A stretch of DNA of 64,000 bases from Semisulcospira habei (Eukaryota; Mollusca; Gastropoda; Semisulcospiridae), in NCBI GenBank assembly GCA_036245525.1, contig BTPG01000005.1, positions 129,703,726 through 129,767,725 of the forward strand. Direction: 5' to 3'. The position numbers and the translations under genes are program-made. The notes under the pieces are model-generated. The model saw only the letters and a list, made by a program, of their open reading frames with translations. It was not told the DNA's origin and ran no database searches. Positions 1 through 12,700 of the stretch are shown piece by piece (position 1 is the first letter of the stretch; every line of letters begins with the position of its first letter).

Positions 1-372
1 TAAACATATATAATTATAGTGAGACGGTGCCATGTCAAAGATTATTGACGATGGTAACTCTCTACGAGTACTACAGCTTGTAATTTAAAAAAGAGCATTG
101 ATCATTTAAATGAAATTGTCTTGTCCAACAATCATATAAAAGAATTTTGTGGTAAGTTTGATGGAATCTGTTTTGCTTCTGAGGTCATGTTTGGCTTTTG
201 GAGTGCCAGAACTTCATTATACTTTTTTCAATCTTAAAACAAATATTTTAAACAGTCATTTTTTTCCCCCAAGTCGCAACTGCAGTATTGTTAAAATTCA
301 TTCAAGGTGTGCTGCCTGTGGATAAGCTGCAGTGGCACTTCTCAAGTCAGTTAGCCAGATGGTTCCATCATT
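1..372. other. Intron, no recognisable feature
   Basis: AT-rich intronic sequence upstream of the first visible exon. I see no spectrin-like ORF, RNA gene or clear repeat in it. The preceding exon must lie upstream because exon 1 begins inside a codon. Confidence 0.6.
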
Positions 373-464
373 TTAACCCTTTGGTTGTCGTTAGCGGATT
401 TTGTCGCGATGACCCCTGCAGGAGTCAGCGTGACAAAAACTGCTGCTGACAGTCAAAAGGTTAA
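373..464. repeat. PAL-C palindromic MITE, copy 1
   Basis: Left end TTAACCCTTTGG and right end CAAAAGGTTAA form an imperfect palindrome with TTAA at both edges and a CTGCAG loop. It lies 15 bp upstream of exon 1, so it overlaps the branch-point/polypyrimidine zone of that acceptor. Confidence 0.75.
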
Positions 465-479
465 CATTGGTTCTTTCAG

Positions 480-715
480 ACCTTTCGGAGACACAGCAGC
501 AGCTGCTGGACATCAACCAGCGCTACGAGATTGTGGGCGAACGGCTAGCAGACCGCCAGCAGGAGCTGCAGCTGATGCTGACCTCCATCCGCACTTTCCT
601 TCAGGACATGCACGATGTCCTGCACTGGCTCGACACCAAGGACAAGGATGCAGGGCGTGACCAGAAGATACCTACCAACGAGAAGGACGCCAAGAAACGC
701 TTAAAAGAGCATGAG
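480..715 (+). CDS. MACF1-like: Spectraplakin exon 1 (partial spectrin unit)
   Basis: 236 nt; acceptor ttctttcag, donor gag|gttagc. The first codon is split 1+2 with an upstream exon. It encodes helix C ([20 protein letters not shown]) and the next helix A (DVLHWLDTK). The first part of this unit lies upstream. The donor dinucleotide sits at the edge of a palindromic MITE. Confidence 0.9.
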
Positions 716-3700
716 GTTAGCCCATTTAGCTACGACACACTACAGCAGGAGATGGATCGACCATGATAATTCAAGGGCCGTGCCAGATTAGTTTGGCGCC
801 TGATGGCGCCAAGCTAATCTGGCACTGCCCTTGAATTTTCATGGTTGATCCATCTCCTGCAATTGGTACAAAGTTGTTAAGTGATGCCTGTAAAATTTGT
901 GAAATGCGACCATGGGGTTACATTTTTCAATAAAGTCAGAGAATCATTTTGAGCGAGAGGTCCTCGGACTGATGGCAGATGTGGTTGTCCCAGACATGTG
1001 TATGCGGGCTAAATGTGGCCAACACTGGCCAGAAGACCTTTGGCTCACGTGTAAGTTCTTACAGTGATAATTCACTTGAGTTTGCACCTTTGTTCTAGGG
1101 CAACAGATCAGTCATCTGTGACATACTACATTATGCACTTTAGCAGAGCTTTCATATTTATAACAGGACTTCTGCCCAAAATGTAATAAATACCACAGTT
1201 TGGCAGATGATGGTAAGTCCTGAAAGAGTGAGAGCAATTTGTTATGAAATAATTATGTCTGTGTCTTGCTCAGACATTCCATCGGGAGCTCCTGAGTAAA
1301 GAAGGGCTGGTGGAGGACATTCGTAAGAAAGCCCAGGAGCTGCTCAAGACACGACGAGGTGTGCCAGGAGAAGAAACTCTTCAGTCCCAACTTCAGGAAC
1401 TCGGTCAGTAAGCATATTGTGGAAGAAAGGAAATATCAAGAAATAAATCAGCCTGGTCAATTCATCGCACAGGTGGCCTGGGATGTGATATAGATTTTAA
1501 AAATTCTACTGATGAGCAAAAGAAATGAGACATTTTCTAAACCATCGGAAACACTTCAGTGTTTCCGATGGTTCCAAAAATGTCTCATTTCTTTTGCTTG
1601 TCGGTATGATTTTTAAAAGGTCAGTTTTTGAGATTTCTGCACTTGTTCCTCATTTAAAAACATAAAATGAATAAATAAATAAATTTGTTAAAACTCTTGC
1701 AGTCGTTATGATTTTTATTTCAAAATCTTGCTTTTCACTCCCGTTACAGACGACAAATGGCACGGACTTCGTGCTTCCTCCGAGCAGCGACGCAAGGCCC
1801 TGGATGACATGGTGAATGACCTCCGCAACATGCGGGATCATGAGGAGCAGCTGATGCGCTGGCTGGCCCAGAAGGACCGCATGCTGGACGTCCTGGGACC
1901 CGTCGCCATGGAGCCCACACTGCTGGCCTCACAGCTGGATCAGGTCAAGGTGAGGTCAAGGAGAATTTGTTGTTACCATGTCGATTAGTTATAATAGTCT
2001 GAGTTTGCTGTTCTTGTCTTATGTTCTGTAATTAAAATCTGTGCTGGACTGTGATTTTGGAGTTTGCCACTGAAAGCCCAAAGTTTAAAATCACAGACCA
2101 CACTTATTCAAATGAAAATTTGTCAACTATCAGCATTAGAAGCTGTTCGCAAATAGCACAATAAATAGCATGGCTGCAGTGTTTCATTTTCCATGTAAAC
2201 TGACCAGATTTTTGTGCTTCATGTTCCTTTTATTTGTGGTTGGGGTAATTATGGGAAAACACACAAGCAGTTGTGTTACTCCCTTGGCCTTTTCAATAAC
2301 CGCATTAGTTGTCGGGCACATGTTTACCCTTTGGCTGTCGGCAACGATTTTCATTGGTGATTCATGCAGGAGTTACTTTGACAACAGCTCTGCTGACAGT
2401 GAAAGGGTTAAAAAGCATTAGGTATCAAAGACTTTGTTCCACTGTTTCAGGTTCTGAAAGAGGAGTTTGCTGCTCAAGAGCCCATCTATGATCAGTTCGT
2501 CAACTCTGGCCAGGCTGTGTTGGATCGCTGTGACCCTGAGTCAGCTGACGGCAAAGCCATCAGCCGCAAGCTTGACTCGGTCAGCAAGGCCTGGAACAGG
2601 CTGCAGTCACGCTTGGACGATCGCACCAAGAGCCTGAGCTCAGTTGAGGGCATCAGCACTGAGTTTTCAGGGCTGACACGAGGACTGGCCAACTGGTTGT
2701 CTGACTTCAGCGATAAACTGGACGGCCTTGGAAACATCAGCGCCCAGCCTGACAAACAGCAAGAGCAACTGAATCAGTTGAAGGTCAGTTAGGCACACGT
2801 GCTGGTCTGTGATTTGTTTTCTCAAAACACATTACCGATGGTATTACTATATGGGATTAGTTCTTAGCTAGTCTAATTTTAGCCCAAAATTCGTTGTGTA
2901 CGATTATGGCCGTTATGGCAGGAGAGGGGCGCCATAGACTGGGCGGAAGCCCGGTTAGCCTCCCTTCCTGTACCACCACGCATGCGCTCCGCGCTTCCCA
3001 CTTCAGTCAGTTTCTTTGCTAATTACTGAGCGGTTGTGTACGTCGTGAGCTCTACGCTTCGTTATTCTCACTGAGCCGTTGACCGGTCGTTGGACTGTGG
3101 TTTGCCTTCACCTTGTGGCTTAGGCTTGGACGCTTTTGTGTGGGACTGCTCTGCAGTTGTGTGTGTGACTTTAGCGCTAGCCTTCAGTGGCGCCGGTGAA
3201 CTGTTTTCACGTGTTTGTGGCCACTCGGACTTGTAGCTTCGCCCTTGTGGCCCGGTTCTAGCCTGCGCTTGCTCGCGCCGGTTCAGGCTTGGCGGTGTGT
3301 GTTTGAGAACTGTGTCTGGTGTGTTCGCTCGTCGTTCGACCCTTGGCTTACGCAGGACGAGCCCTGGAGTGTTGGTTCGTGGCTGGCGTCTTCCTGGCGA
3401 CTTCCGTCGACCCTGCCGTTCCTGCCTGGACTGGTTTCTCGACCGGCGACAGTTCGAGCCACCTCTACGCCTGGTCATCTATCTTCCACGTGGCTGTTGG
3501 TCTTGGCCGGGTGGTTGGTCCTTCTTCTTCGAATGACGAGGTATAGATTCGGTTTGAGCCTACGCCAGGCGCTCAGGGGTGTGGGTAGAGTGCCGGGCCT
3601 CGGCATAAGCCGTTTTGTTTTTGTTTTCGAAATTTCGCTCAAACGAGGTTCGTTTTGCGTGCCCACAGGGCACGCTCGCTCGATTGTCTTTTGTACCCTT

Positions 3701-6700
3701 TGTGTTGCAGTGGGCAAGTCCGCACCTGCACGCGATGTGAGCATTTCCAGTGGCCAAGTGACGAATTTCCTTGCCTGACCTGTTCCGAATGTACCTCATC
3801 TAACCCGTGCCCGGTCTGCGCCCCATGGCCGGAAGAGTAGTGGACAGAACTACACCGCTTCTACGGCCGAAAACGACCGACCCTAGCACGGAGTTCCAAT
3901 CCATCCCCGGTACGCGCCACAGACCCGCCTAGTGGCCCTTACCGTACAGTAGCGCCTCCGTCGCAGCAGCCTCGACTGAGAGCTAGAGCGCTAAAACCGG
4001 CAGCCACCACAGTCCTGCCAAGTGGTCGCTGTGCGGTGCAGGATCGGCGAGTCCCGCCAAGGGAATAAAGGACGAAAGGAAAAGTTAAGCCTCTTGTGGA
4101 AGCACCGGTATTCAATCCTTCCCCAGTACGCGCCACAGACCCGCCTAGTGGCCCTTACCGTGTGGTAGCGCCTCCGACGCAAGAAAAAAAAAAAAAAAGC
4201 TAGACGCTATAACCGGCAACCACCACAGTCCCGTCTAGTGGTCGTTGTGCGGTTCCGGATCGGCGAGGCCCACCAGCTAGGCCTCTAGTGTTTTCACCGG
4301 TATCCACCACTGTCCCGTTGGGTGGACGCTTCTCGGTGGTGGCTTCCAAACAGTCGCTGAAGACAAACAGGCACTGGCCGCAGCTCCGGTAGACGTCCGG
4401 TTAGAGACACCGAAGGCTGCAGCCTACCAGGTCAGCAATCGGCACGCTCCGCTACATGGACCTTGGCAGGGTTCGTAGCGATTGGGAAAGTTTGTGAAAG
4501 TTTGGGGAAAATAAAATCCTTTTTCCAGGCCCTGGAAAGTCTTTGAAAAATGACATTTTTGGGGAGGGTTTGTGAAAGTTTGTGAATTTTACAATTCTGC
4601 TTACTTGGCTTCATCATGTACACATTTTGCTTTTTCGAATTTAAAAAAATGTACAAAACAAACAAAATACACGCACACAAACAAAACAAATAAAATCCGG
4701 CTACCAGAAAGCTACGCAAAAACGTACTTTCGATTTCGACCGGATGTACTTGTGAATGATTATTTCCCTTTAATATTATTTCCGGTCACATCGCTCACTC
4801 ATTGACCATGCCTGGCGCTTGTGTTTTTAACGATTTGTGGCTTGAAGCTTCTAAGTATAAACAGTGGCTGAGGAAAGATTCAGCCAAATATATGTATAAA
4901 AGCTGGCTCCGAAAAGTAGCATCAAACAAGTGGTCGGTTTTTGTTTTGTGCCGCTTGTCAAAAATCTATTGATGTGGCAAGCATGGGTGAAGGTGCCATC
5001 ATGAGTCATAACAAAGGTAAGCGTCTGTTGAACAGTGGGCATATAGGCCTAGTCTATATAAGTATATTTCGGTCACACATCTTATGGGCCAGGAAAAATG
5101 TAAAAATGGTCTTGAAAGTTTGTGAAAAGTTTGTGAATTTTGTGATGCCTTTTGGCTACGAACCCTGCTTGGGTGCCCCCACCCCCCACCCCCCTCATCC
5201 GCCACTAGTAAACTTCTCGTCGCCTCGGCGCTCCGCCCAAGACTGGCGACATGGCGCCTAGATCGGACAGACTTACTCAGCGTTCGCGCTCCCGCTCCCG
5301 GACACGCAACCTGAAACGCGGCCCAGCTTGCCCCGAGCCGGCCCGCCCATGTTCGCCGTGAGCGCTCCCTCCTTCGTCGTTGGGCGCACTCCAAGGACAA
5401 GTCGACGCGCCGGAGAGTTCTTCCGACTTAGCTTCTCGCCGACCCCTCAGGCGAGGTCTAGGTACAACTCGGCCACAGTTCAGCATCACGATGGTCGGTG
5501 GTTCTCGTCGCCACCACCGCGCCAGACAGCGCAGCGCTTCCTCGCCACAACCGTGTGCAGCGACACTGCAGACCGTGTTGTGAGTCTTCTCGTCGCCTAA
5601 CTCTTGCGGGACTGTTCTGCCATGCGGCTCCCTCGACTTCACCCTTCGGTGAGAAGCTCGTCGCCTAGGGCTGCGGCCTTCTCCTGGGACGACAAGGCGG
5701 CGATTCTTGCTTCTTATCAGGTAAGTTGCCCCGTGCCGGGAGAGGACGACGCTCTCAGCCGGTACCCTGCGGAGTCCATTCGGCACGCCTTGAGAGACCA
5801 GCCCTGACCTGCCCTTCCTTGCACCTGACGTGGAGGAGCTACAGTCGGCTTCCTTGGGACCCTTGGAGTCTCTTCGTGCACTGGATGCAGCGGCGCGCGT
5901 CGTGCTGACTGCCTCCCCGCAGATCCCGTCCACGCTCAAGAGGAAGGCCTCTGCTTGTCGGTGCCGATCGTCAGGGCAAGTGGTTCAAGTCGCTCCCCCA
6001 GCCGCCGGTCTTCAGGACCTTGTTTGCTGCGGTTCCGCCAGTTCTTCTCGGACTCAGGAAGAGGAAGAAGAAGCAGGTGACCGGCAGGTGTGTGCTCCTT
6101 CGGCTTCGTGGTACGCGAGGAACTCGCAGTGTTCTTCTGTCCATGCCTCTTTTCTTCCATGGCCGTACCTTGCAGGTTCGCCTTACTTCAGTCTTCTTCC
6201 CGCCATGGAACAGACAGCTACACTCTTCAGATCGCCCTGATTGCAGCGGGTTCCTTGTTCTGGAGCCACTAGCCTTCGTCCTTCGGCACCCATCCTTGTC
6301 TTCTCGGCTCTGGGACCTGCTAGCGCTGGCGGTACCTGGGAACCGCGTGGCCTACCACACCTACGTCAACGCGTTGGCAAGCGGCGGTCCACGGTGTCTT
6401 GTGGCGACGCGATGCGGCTCTTCGCCCCTGTCCCATCCGACGGATTTTTAGACACTTCTTTGCCAAGTTCCCCTCGGAGGAGAGCTCCGGTTCGAGCCCG
6501 CCTGGCTCGATATCGAGGAAGCGATTAGGACGCCTGGCTCAGCTGCGCCGGCTCAGCTCCCTTCGGATCCTCCGCAAGCTCCGGGTCGTGCCCTGTGGGC
6601 TTCCAGTCCCAGCCCCGCCCCCTACCAGAGGTGGACGTCTCCCCCCCCCCCCCCCCCCCAGGCTCCAGCCTTCTTCTGCGCCCGCCCTTCTTCAGGCTAG

Positions 6701-9700
6701 CGCTCCTCAGCTACGTGTGGCGAGCGCTTCTACCGGACGGCACGTGGATTTCCTTCAACGATCGCCGAGGGACTCCTCATCTTCTTCGGTCTCAGTTCCC
6801 CTGCCCCGCTCTCCTTGTGGACGGCGGTGCCATCAGACCAGCCAACGGCCATACCACTTTGAATACATCGGTTCTCGTCTGATCCGAAGTTAGGCTACGT
6901 CGGGCTCGGTTAGTACTTGGATGGGTGACCGCCTGGGAACACTAAGTGCTGTTGGAAAGAGAAGAAAAAGCCCTGAGACGAGGCCCTCAGCACCGAAGTA
7001 GCTGCCTTGCTGCGGCAGCGACCGCGGAGGGGGTTATGCGACACGACTCCCCTGCATTCTACAGCCGGCTCGTCGTGGCTCCTGATCCTGGCGGCAGGTG
7101 GCGCCCAGTCTTGACCTCTCGGCGCTCCACAAGTTCTTCGTGCTCCATCCTTCCGCTTGGAGACCGCCCGGGCTCTTCGCTCCGCCGTGCAGCCGATCGA
7201 CTTGCTGTCAGCCCGGACCTCGGATGCATGACTTCACGTTGCTTACACCCAGCCTCCAGGCGTTACTACGTTCGCCTTTTAGAGAGGGGTCTACTGCGCG
7301 ACCTTCCCTTCGGCCTCGACTTAAGCCCTTGGGAGTTCTCGGATTGGATGCTGCGGTAACCAGAGCCCATCGTACGTCCACGAATCTCTCCTTGGACTAC
7401 TTAGACGTCCTGCTCTTGAGGAACCAGTCAGAGTCGGCCCTGATGGAGGACTGGGATGCCCTTCTCCGCCTCTTCGAAGTTCGGGGCTCCTTGGCCAACT
7501 TCGGCTAGTCCTATCTCATCCCAGCGCGTCACTTCATGCGCCCGGGTATGGAGCTCCGCACCGACCTCGACATCGGCCGGATCCTGGAGAAACGCTTCCA
7601 GAAGTTGGCGAACTTAGAACGGCAGGTTCTCAGACGACTATGCTTCTGCCAGGCATTAGCTGCAGCTTCTGGGACTGATGTACGCAGCGGCGGATCTAGT
7701 TCCCTTGAGACGTCTCTACGCTCGGCCCCTGCAACGGCGCCTCCTACAGCTGGCGTCCGTCGATGGCTGACCTCGACACTCCGGTCCCGGTCTCAGCCTT
7801 GTCCCGTCTTCACCTACTGTGCTGCACAGATCCATCCTGGCTTGCGACATGAGTGCCGCGGTTCTCGCCGCCCCTCCCTCTCCTTGTGCGTCGACGCGAG
7901 CCTCTCTGGTTGGGGAGCTCGCCTCCTGCTGTCATTCGAGACTACCTCCGGCCTGTGATCCTGAGTCGTCACCCTGACACATCAACTGGTGGGAACTGAA
8001 GACGGTCGGGCAAGCCCTCCTTCTGTGGGAACTTCGCCTCCGACCTTAGGAGCCTCTAGTACGGTCAGACAACTCCATGGTCGTCGCCTACTTCCAGAAG
8101 CGAGGCGGGACCTGTTCTCCCCCCCTCTGCTTCCTTCTCCACCAGGCGCTTCGCTGGTGCGAGGACCGGGATATCACTCTTCGCGCGCCTCTCATCCCAG
8201 GTCATCGGAATGTCCGAACCGACTCCCTCTACCGTCGTGGTCAGCTACTGCTTACCGTGTGGTCGCTGCGTCCAGACAGCTTCGGTTGATCGGCGCAGCC
8301 GGGGAGTCACCCATGGTCGACTTCTTCGCCTTGAGTTGGAATCTGAAGCTCCCTCTTCGTCTCTCCGCTTCCAGTTCCCTGGCCTGGGCAGTGGACGCTC
8401 TCTCCATTCCCTGGGACGGCCTGGTCACTGTGCCTAACACGCCGACGGTGCTAGTCCCAAGGTTCTGCTCAAGCTCTGAGGGTGCAACACGATACTGTTC
8501 CTGGTGGCGCCTTTCTGATGGACCAGGTCGGGGACCACAGACCTCCTGATCCTCGCTACGACCACCCCGCTGGCGCTCACCTCCCCAGTGCGAGGCTCAA
8601 GCAACCACGTGCGGTTACCACCCGTGTCCAGAGCGTCTCCGCCTCCTAGCGCGCGGCAGTGGATGCGACCGCTACAGCTCGCAGAACCTCGACCGGATGG
8701 GTTATGAAGGTTAGTGGAGAGTCCTCTGCTCCTGGTGCGATGACGGACGCCTCTCCTCCACCGAAGTGACAAAATCCACAGCTGGCAGAGTTCTTCCTTG
8801 GCTGCTCTCCGACCAGCACCTAGCGCCTTTCACCTTTAGGCTTCTTGGCCATGATCGCGGACGCGTACAGACATCTGGGACGGCTCGACCCCGGTGCCTG
8901 CAAGACCTTGCCGACCTGATGGACCAGTTCAGTCCACAACGTTCCACTCTACGCTCCTGGGTGCCTAGATGGGACCTGCCTTACATGCTTATTCGACTCA
9001 ACGCGCCTGGCTTCGAGCCCATCCAGTCGGCTACACTACCAGATGTGATGCGGAAGACTTGCTTCCTCTCGGCCCTCGCCTCTGCTTCCAGGGTCAGCGA
9101 GCTGCACCCCTTTCGGCACGCCCCGACTGTCTGCAGTTCAGATCGGACGGCTCACTTCAGCTGCTGCCCGACCCGGCCTTCTTAGTCAAGGCCAGATCTC
9201 CTTGGCTGCTCCTCAGTTGGTTAGGATTCAGCCATTAAGAGAACCAGGTTCCACCAGTAAGTCCAGGCACAGACCCGCTGCAAACCTTACACCATTAAGA
9301 GGCCCAGACTCCGCCGTGAGTCCAGACAACAGGACCCAGTGCGGGCCTTACATGTGTACCTGCGCCGGACCAAGCCGCTACGCAGGACACACTCTCCTCT
9401 CTCTGTCCCCAGGTAGAATGACTCTCAGCCCACACGATATCCTACTGTTTTCGGTGGATGTCACGTTCAGCCTATCAGGACCTGGCTTCTCACACAGCCA
9501 CACGCTTGCACTCCACGGCGCATGAGACCTAGTCACGGCTGCAAGCCTAGTGTTCGACCGCTGCTATGCTGTCAAGACTTCCTGGCTGTGGGCAGGCGAG
9601 CAGTGACCGCCTTCGCACGCTTCTACCTGAGGGACCTCTCCAGCCAGCGCCAGAACCTTTGCTGCGGAGAGACATCGTGGCGCAACACTCCCTCCAGGCG

Positions 9701-12700
9701 CCTTAGGGCGCCGTAAGTATCTTTGCTAAAATTAGAGGGAGGTTGCTTGGGGAGGGCCACTAGAAGTAGTGCGATGGCAGGGTTAGGGGCGTCTTAGCGG
9801 CACCCGCCTCCTTTTCAGAATTCTTCCATATAGTAATACCATCGGTAATGTGTTTTGAGAAAACAAATGTATTTTTCTTTAAAATGAATTTTTTTGAAAA
9901 ATACTTACCGATGGTATTACTCGGAGGTCCCTCCCACCTACCCCGCTTGCCGCTGGTCTGCTAAGAAACTGACTGAAGTGGGAAGCGCGGAGCGCATACG
10001 TGGTGGTACAGGAAGGGAGGCTAACCGGGCTTCCGCCCAGTCTATGGCGCCCCTCTCCTGCCATAACGGCCATAATCGTACACAACGAATTTTGGGCTAA
10101 AATTAGACTAGCTAAGAACTAATCCCATATAGTAATACCATCGGTAAGTATTTTTCAAAAAAAATTCATTTTAAAGAAAAATACATTTTGCACCTTATGA
10201 TGTGCAGATAAAAGTTCCAAATTCACAGACCAGAACACATGCCGACCTCACAGTTCCATTTTTATGAAAATTAATTAACATTGGAAATTTTCATATAATA
10301 GTAACCCATTTAGCCCCAGCGCCCTATAGCAGGAGGTGGATTGACCATGATAATTAAAGGGTAGTGCCAGATGAGCTTGGCGCCTTCAGGTGCCAAGCTC
10401 ATCTGGCACTACCCTTGAATTCTCATGTTCGAGCCATCTCCTACAGCTGGTTCAGAGTCACTAGGTAACACCTCCAGAATTTGAGAAATGCGTCTGTGGG
10501 GTTACATGGGTTAAGAAATAAGGCATTTCACTCCTCTGACATCGTCCATGTTTGTTTACGTGAGGCTTCTGTAGCATAATTATGCTTGCCCAGTTTTGCT
10601 ACCCTTGGTCCATTTACCTGTATTTTCCTCTTTTAAACTCTCCCTACTGTCTGCGCTGCCTGTAGCTCTTGATATTGGATGTGTGTTGCTAAATGGTCTT
10701 AGGTTTATTTTGCGTACTAGACCAGCTGGCGACATACATTCAATATTCTGTTTAGTTGGGTTTTTTTCACAAGCAGTGCAGGCACGTCCTGAGAAAGTCT
10801 TGTTGCTCTCGGGACGTTAAGCATTGTACAACCCGAACCGGTTGCCCAGTTTTTGCCAGTTTTCCTTGCCTCTCCGAAAAGTCAATTTGCCATTTAGTCC
10901 AGCATGTTTTATCATTGTATTAACCCCTTCTCTGCCTCTGTACGTAAATTTTTGTTTCTGAAATTGTTCTTTCTATGACTGAATGCCAAAACCATCCAAG
11001 AAACGTGGATACAAATTTGTGTCAGCAAGAGGCATAGATCCCGGTGAGCCCCCGCAGTCGCAGGGGCTCATGAGGATCTATGTCTCCTGCATTTGGACTG
11101 TGTTCACTTTTTCTCTTGGCAGTGAAGAGGTTAAACGTGCGCAGAATTGTGGGGCAGAGAGTTGATGTCAAAGGCTGTTAAGTCTGGGTGCTGCAGTTCT
11201 GTAAAAAGAATGTGATTTCCACTGTTGCAAAGGCCGCCTTGTTTGTGAGTTCATGATCTCATACTGATGCCCGTGTTTTGTTTGTTCAGGATCTGGAGTC
11301 TGACCTGGCTGAACAACAGTCGAAGCTGGTCCGTGCACGTGACCTTTGCCGACAGCTTTGTGACAAGGCCAAGGACCCGTCGACCAAGGCTGACCTCCGC
11401 AGCAAACTGGCTGCTCTTGAGAAGGACCTTATTGACACCACCAAGAAACTAGGTCAGTTTTTTAACATTTATGGCAGTCGGCTCAACTTGGATGCACTAC
11501 AGGATAAGGATCAACCACGATAGTTCAAGGTGTTAACCCTTTGGCTGTAGGTAGCACTTTTTGTCAAGGTTATTCTTGCAGGAATCCCCTTGACTGAAAG
11601 CCCTTCTGACAGCCAGAAGGTAACAACTCAGATGAAATCCAGACCAAAAGGTGACTGCCAAGTGTGTAAAATGCACAGAACAACCCAACAAAGAAAGGAA
11701 CACAACACAGTTTATTAATTTGTTTCCTCAAAACACATTACCGATGACATTACAGTATGGAATGGTTCTCAGCTAGACTAATTTTAGCCAAAATTGTTGT
11801 GTACGAATATGGCAGCGTTGGCAGGTGAGGGGCGCCATAGCCTAGGCGGAAATCCGAGTAGTCTCCCTTCCATCCCATTGGGGCATGCGCCAGTCGGTTC
11901 CTTAGCTAGACAGTGGAAGGTTGTGTACGTCAGTGTCTCTAGCTTTGGACTGTGTAAAGTTGTGGAAACCGGTCATAGTGTTTCGTTGGAGGTGTTACCC
12001 TACGCTGTGCCTTGTGTTAGGCTTGGACGCTTTCCTGTGGGAATTTCCTCGTCGCGCCCTGATGAGACAGCGGTGTCTTGTGAGCTGTGCTCACACGCTC
12101 GAGGCCAGTCTGGCCGTAGAATGTTGCCCACATCGTGTGTCCTGAACTTTCTGCTTCGCTCTACTGCTACCCTCAGAGTGCCTGTGTTCGGCTTGGATGC
12201 TGCCTGTGTTTCGCGGTGGTGTTCCCAGCGTGGGCACAGCGATTCAGCGCCCCGCTCCAGGTTAGTGATCGGGGACCACGACCGGACAAGTCTGCTGGCC
12301 TGACGCACTCCCGCTCCCCGGTAGGAAGTAGGAGACACGGCATGGGCGCGCAACGAGACATGTCCCAGCGCGGACAAGCCTTGCTCTGTGGGACGAACCA
12401 AGCGGACTCCCGTAGCTCGACAACGTTCGCGCTCAAGGGACAGGTTGACTCGCCGACGGACTGCTTCCCGCGTCTCGGATGCAAGCCGGCACTCTCGAGC
12501 GACCTCCAGGTATGACCCGGCACCTGCTGATCATCTTCCCACGGCACGTCGCCCTGAGACCTCCCTCCGGGACGACGTCCGCTGCCACCTGGGGTATACG
12601 CCAGCACATACAAGATAAGATGTCCCGGCCGCGGTGAGTGACTATACCCTCGGCGGGATGAGAATGCTGGTCTATGCGGCACTTTCATGACTTAGGCCCA

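Larger units (their letters stand above)
2814..10188 (+). mobile_element. DIRS-like tyrosine-recombinase retrotransposon, element 1 (decayed)
   Basis: About 7.4 kb in the exon 4-5 intron. The left terminus TTGTTTTCTCAAAACACATT is inverted at the right ITR (9822-9866). A further 320-bp segment (9867-10188) contains an inverted copy of 2838-3022. Internal order is GC-rich gag-like region, reverse transcriptase plus RNase H, then tyrosine recombinase, the DIRS order. Reading frames are broken many times and the RT YxDD box reads YLDV. It contains a nested TIR transposon (4467-5167) and a 5S rRNA-derived stretch (6842-6955). Elements at 11722 and 31865 share this architecture. Identification rests on recombinase and RNase H similarity and terminal structure; clade within DIRS is not resolved. 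Confidence 0.85.

Noticed and set aside
1515..1600. microRNA precursor
   Set aside because: The stem is plausible in length, but the inner arm recurs elsewhere in the window (near 44204), which fits a repeat; without small-RNA data it is not supported.
3215..3778. 187-codon + strand ORF near the left end of DIRS element 1
   Set aside because: Low-complexity GC-rich frame inside the DIRS 5' region, with comparable frames on both strands and no domain resemblance.
6842..6955. Functional 5S rRNA gene
   Set aside because: 2-nt internal deletion, changed helix I ends, no T-run terminator at the 3' end, and location inside a decayed transposon.
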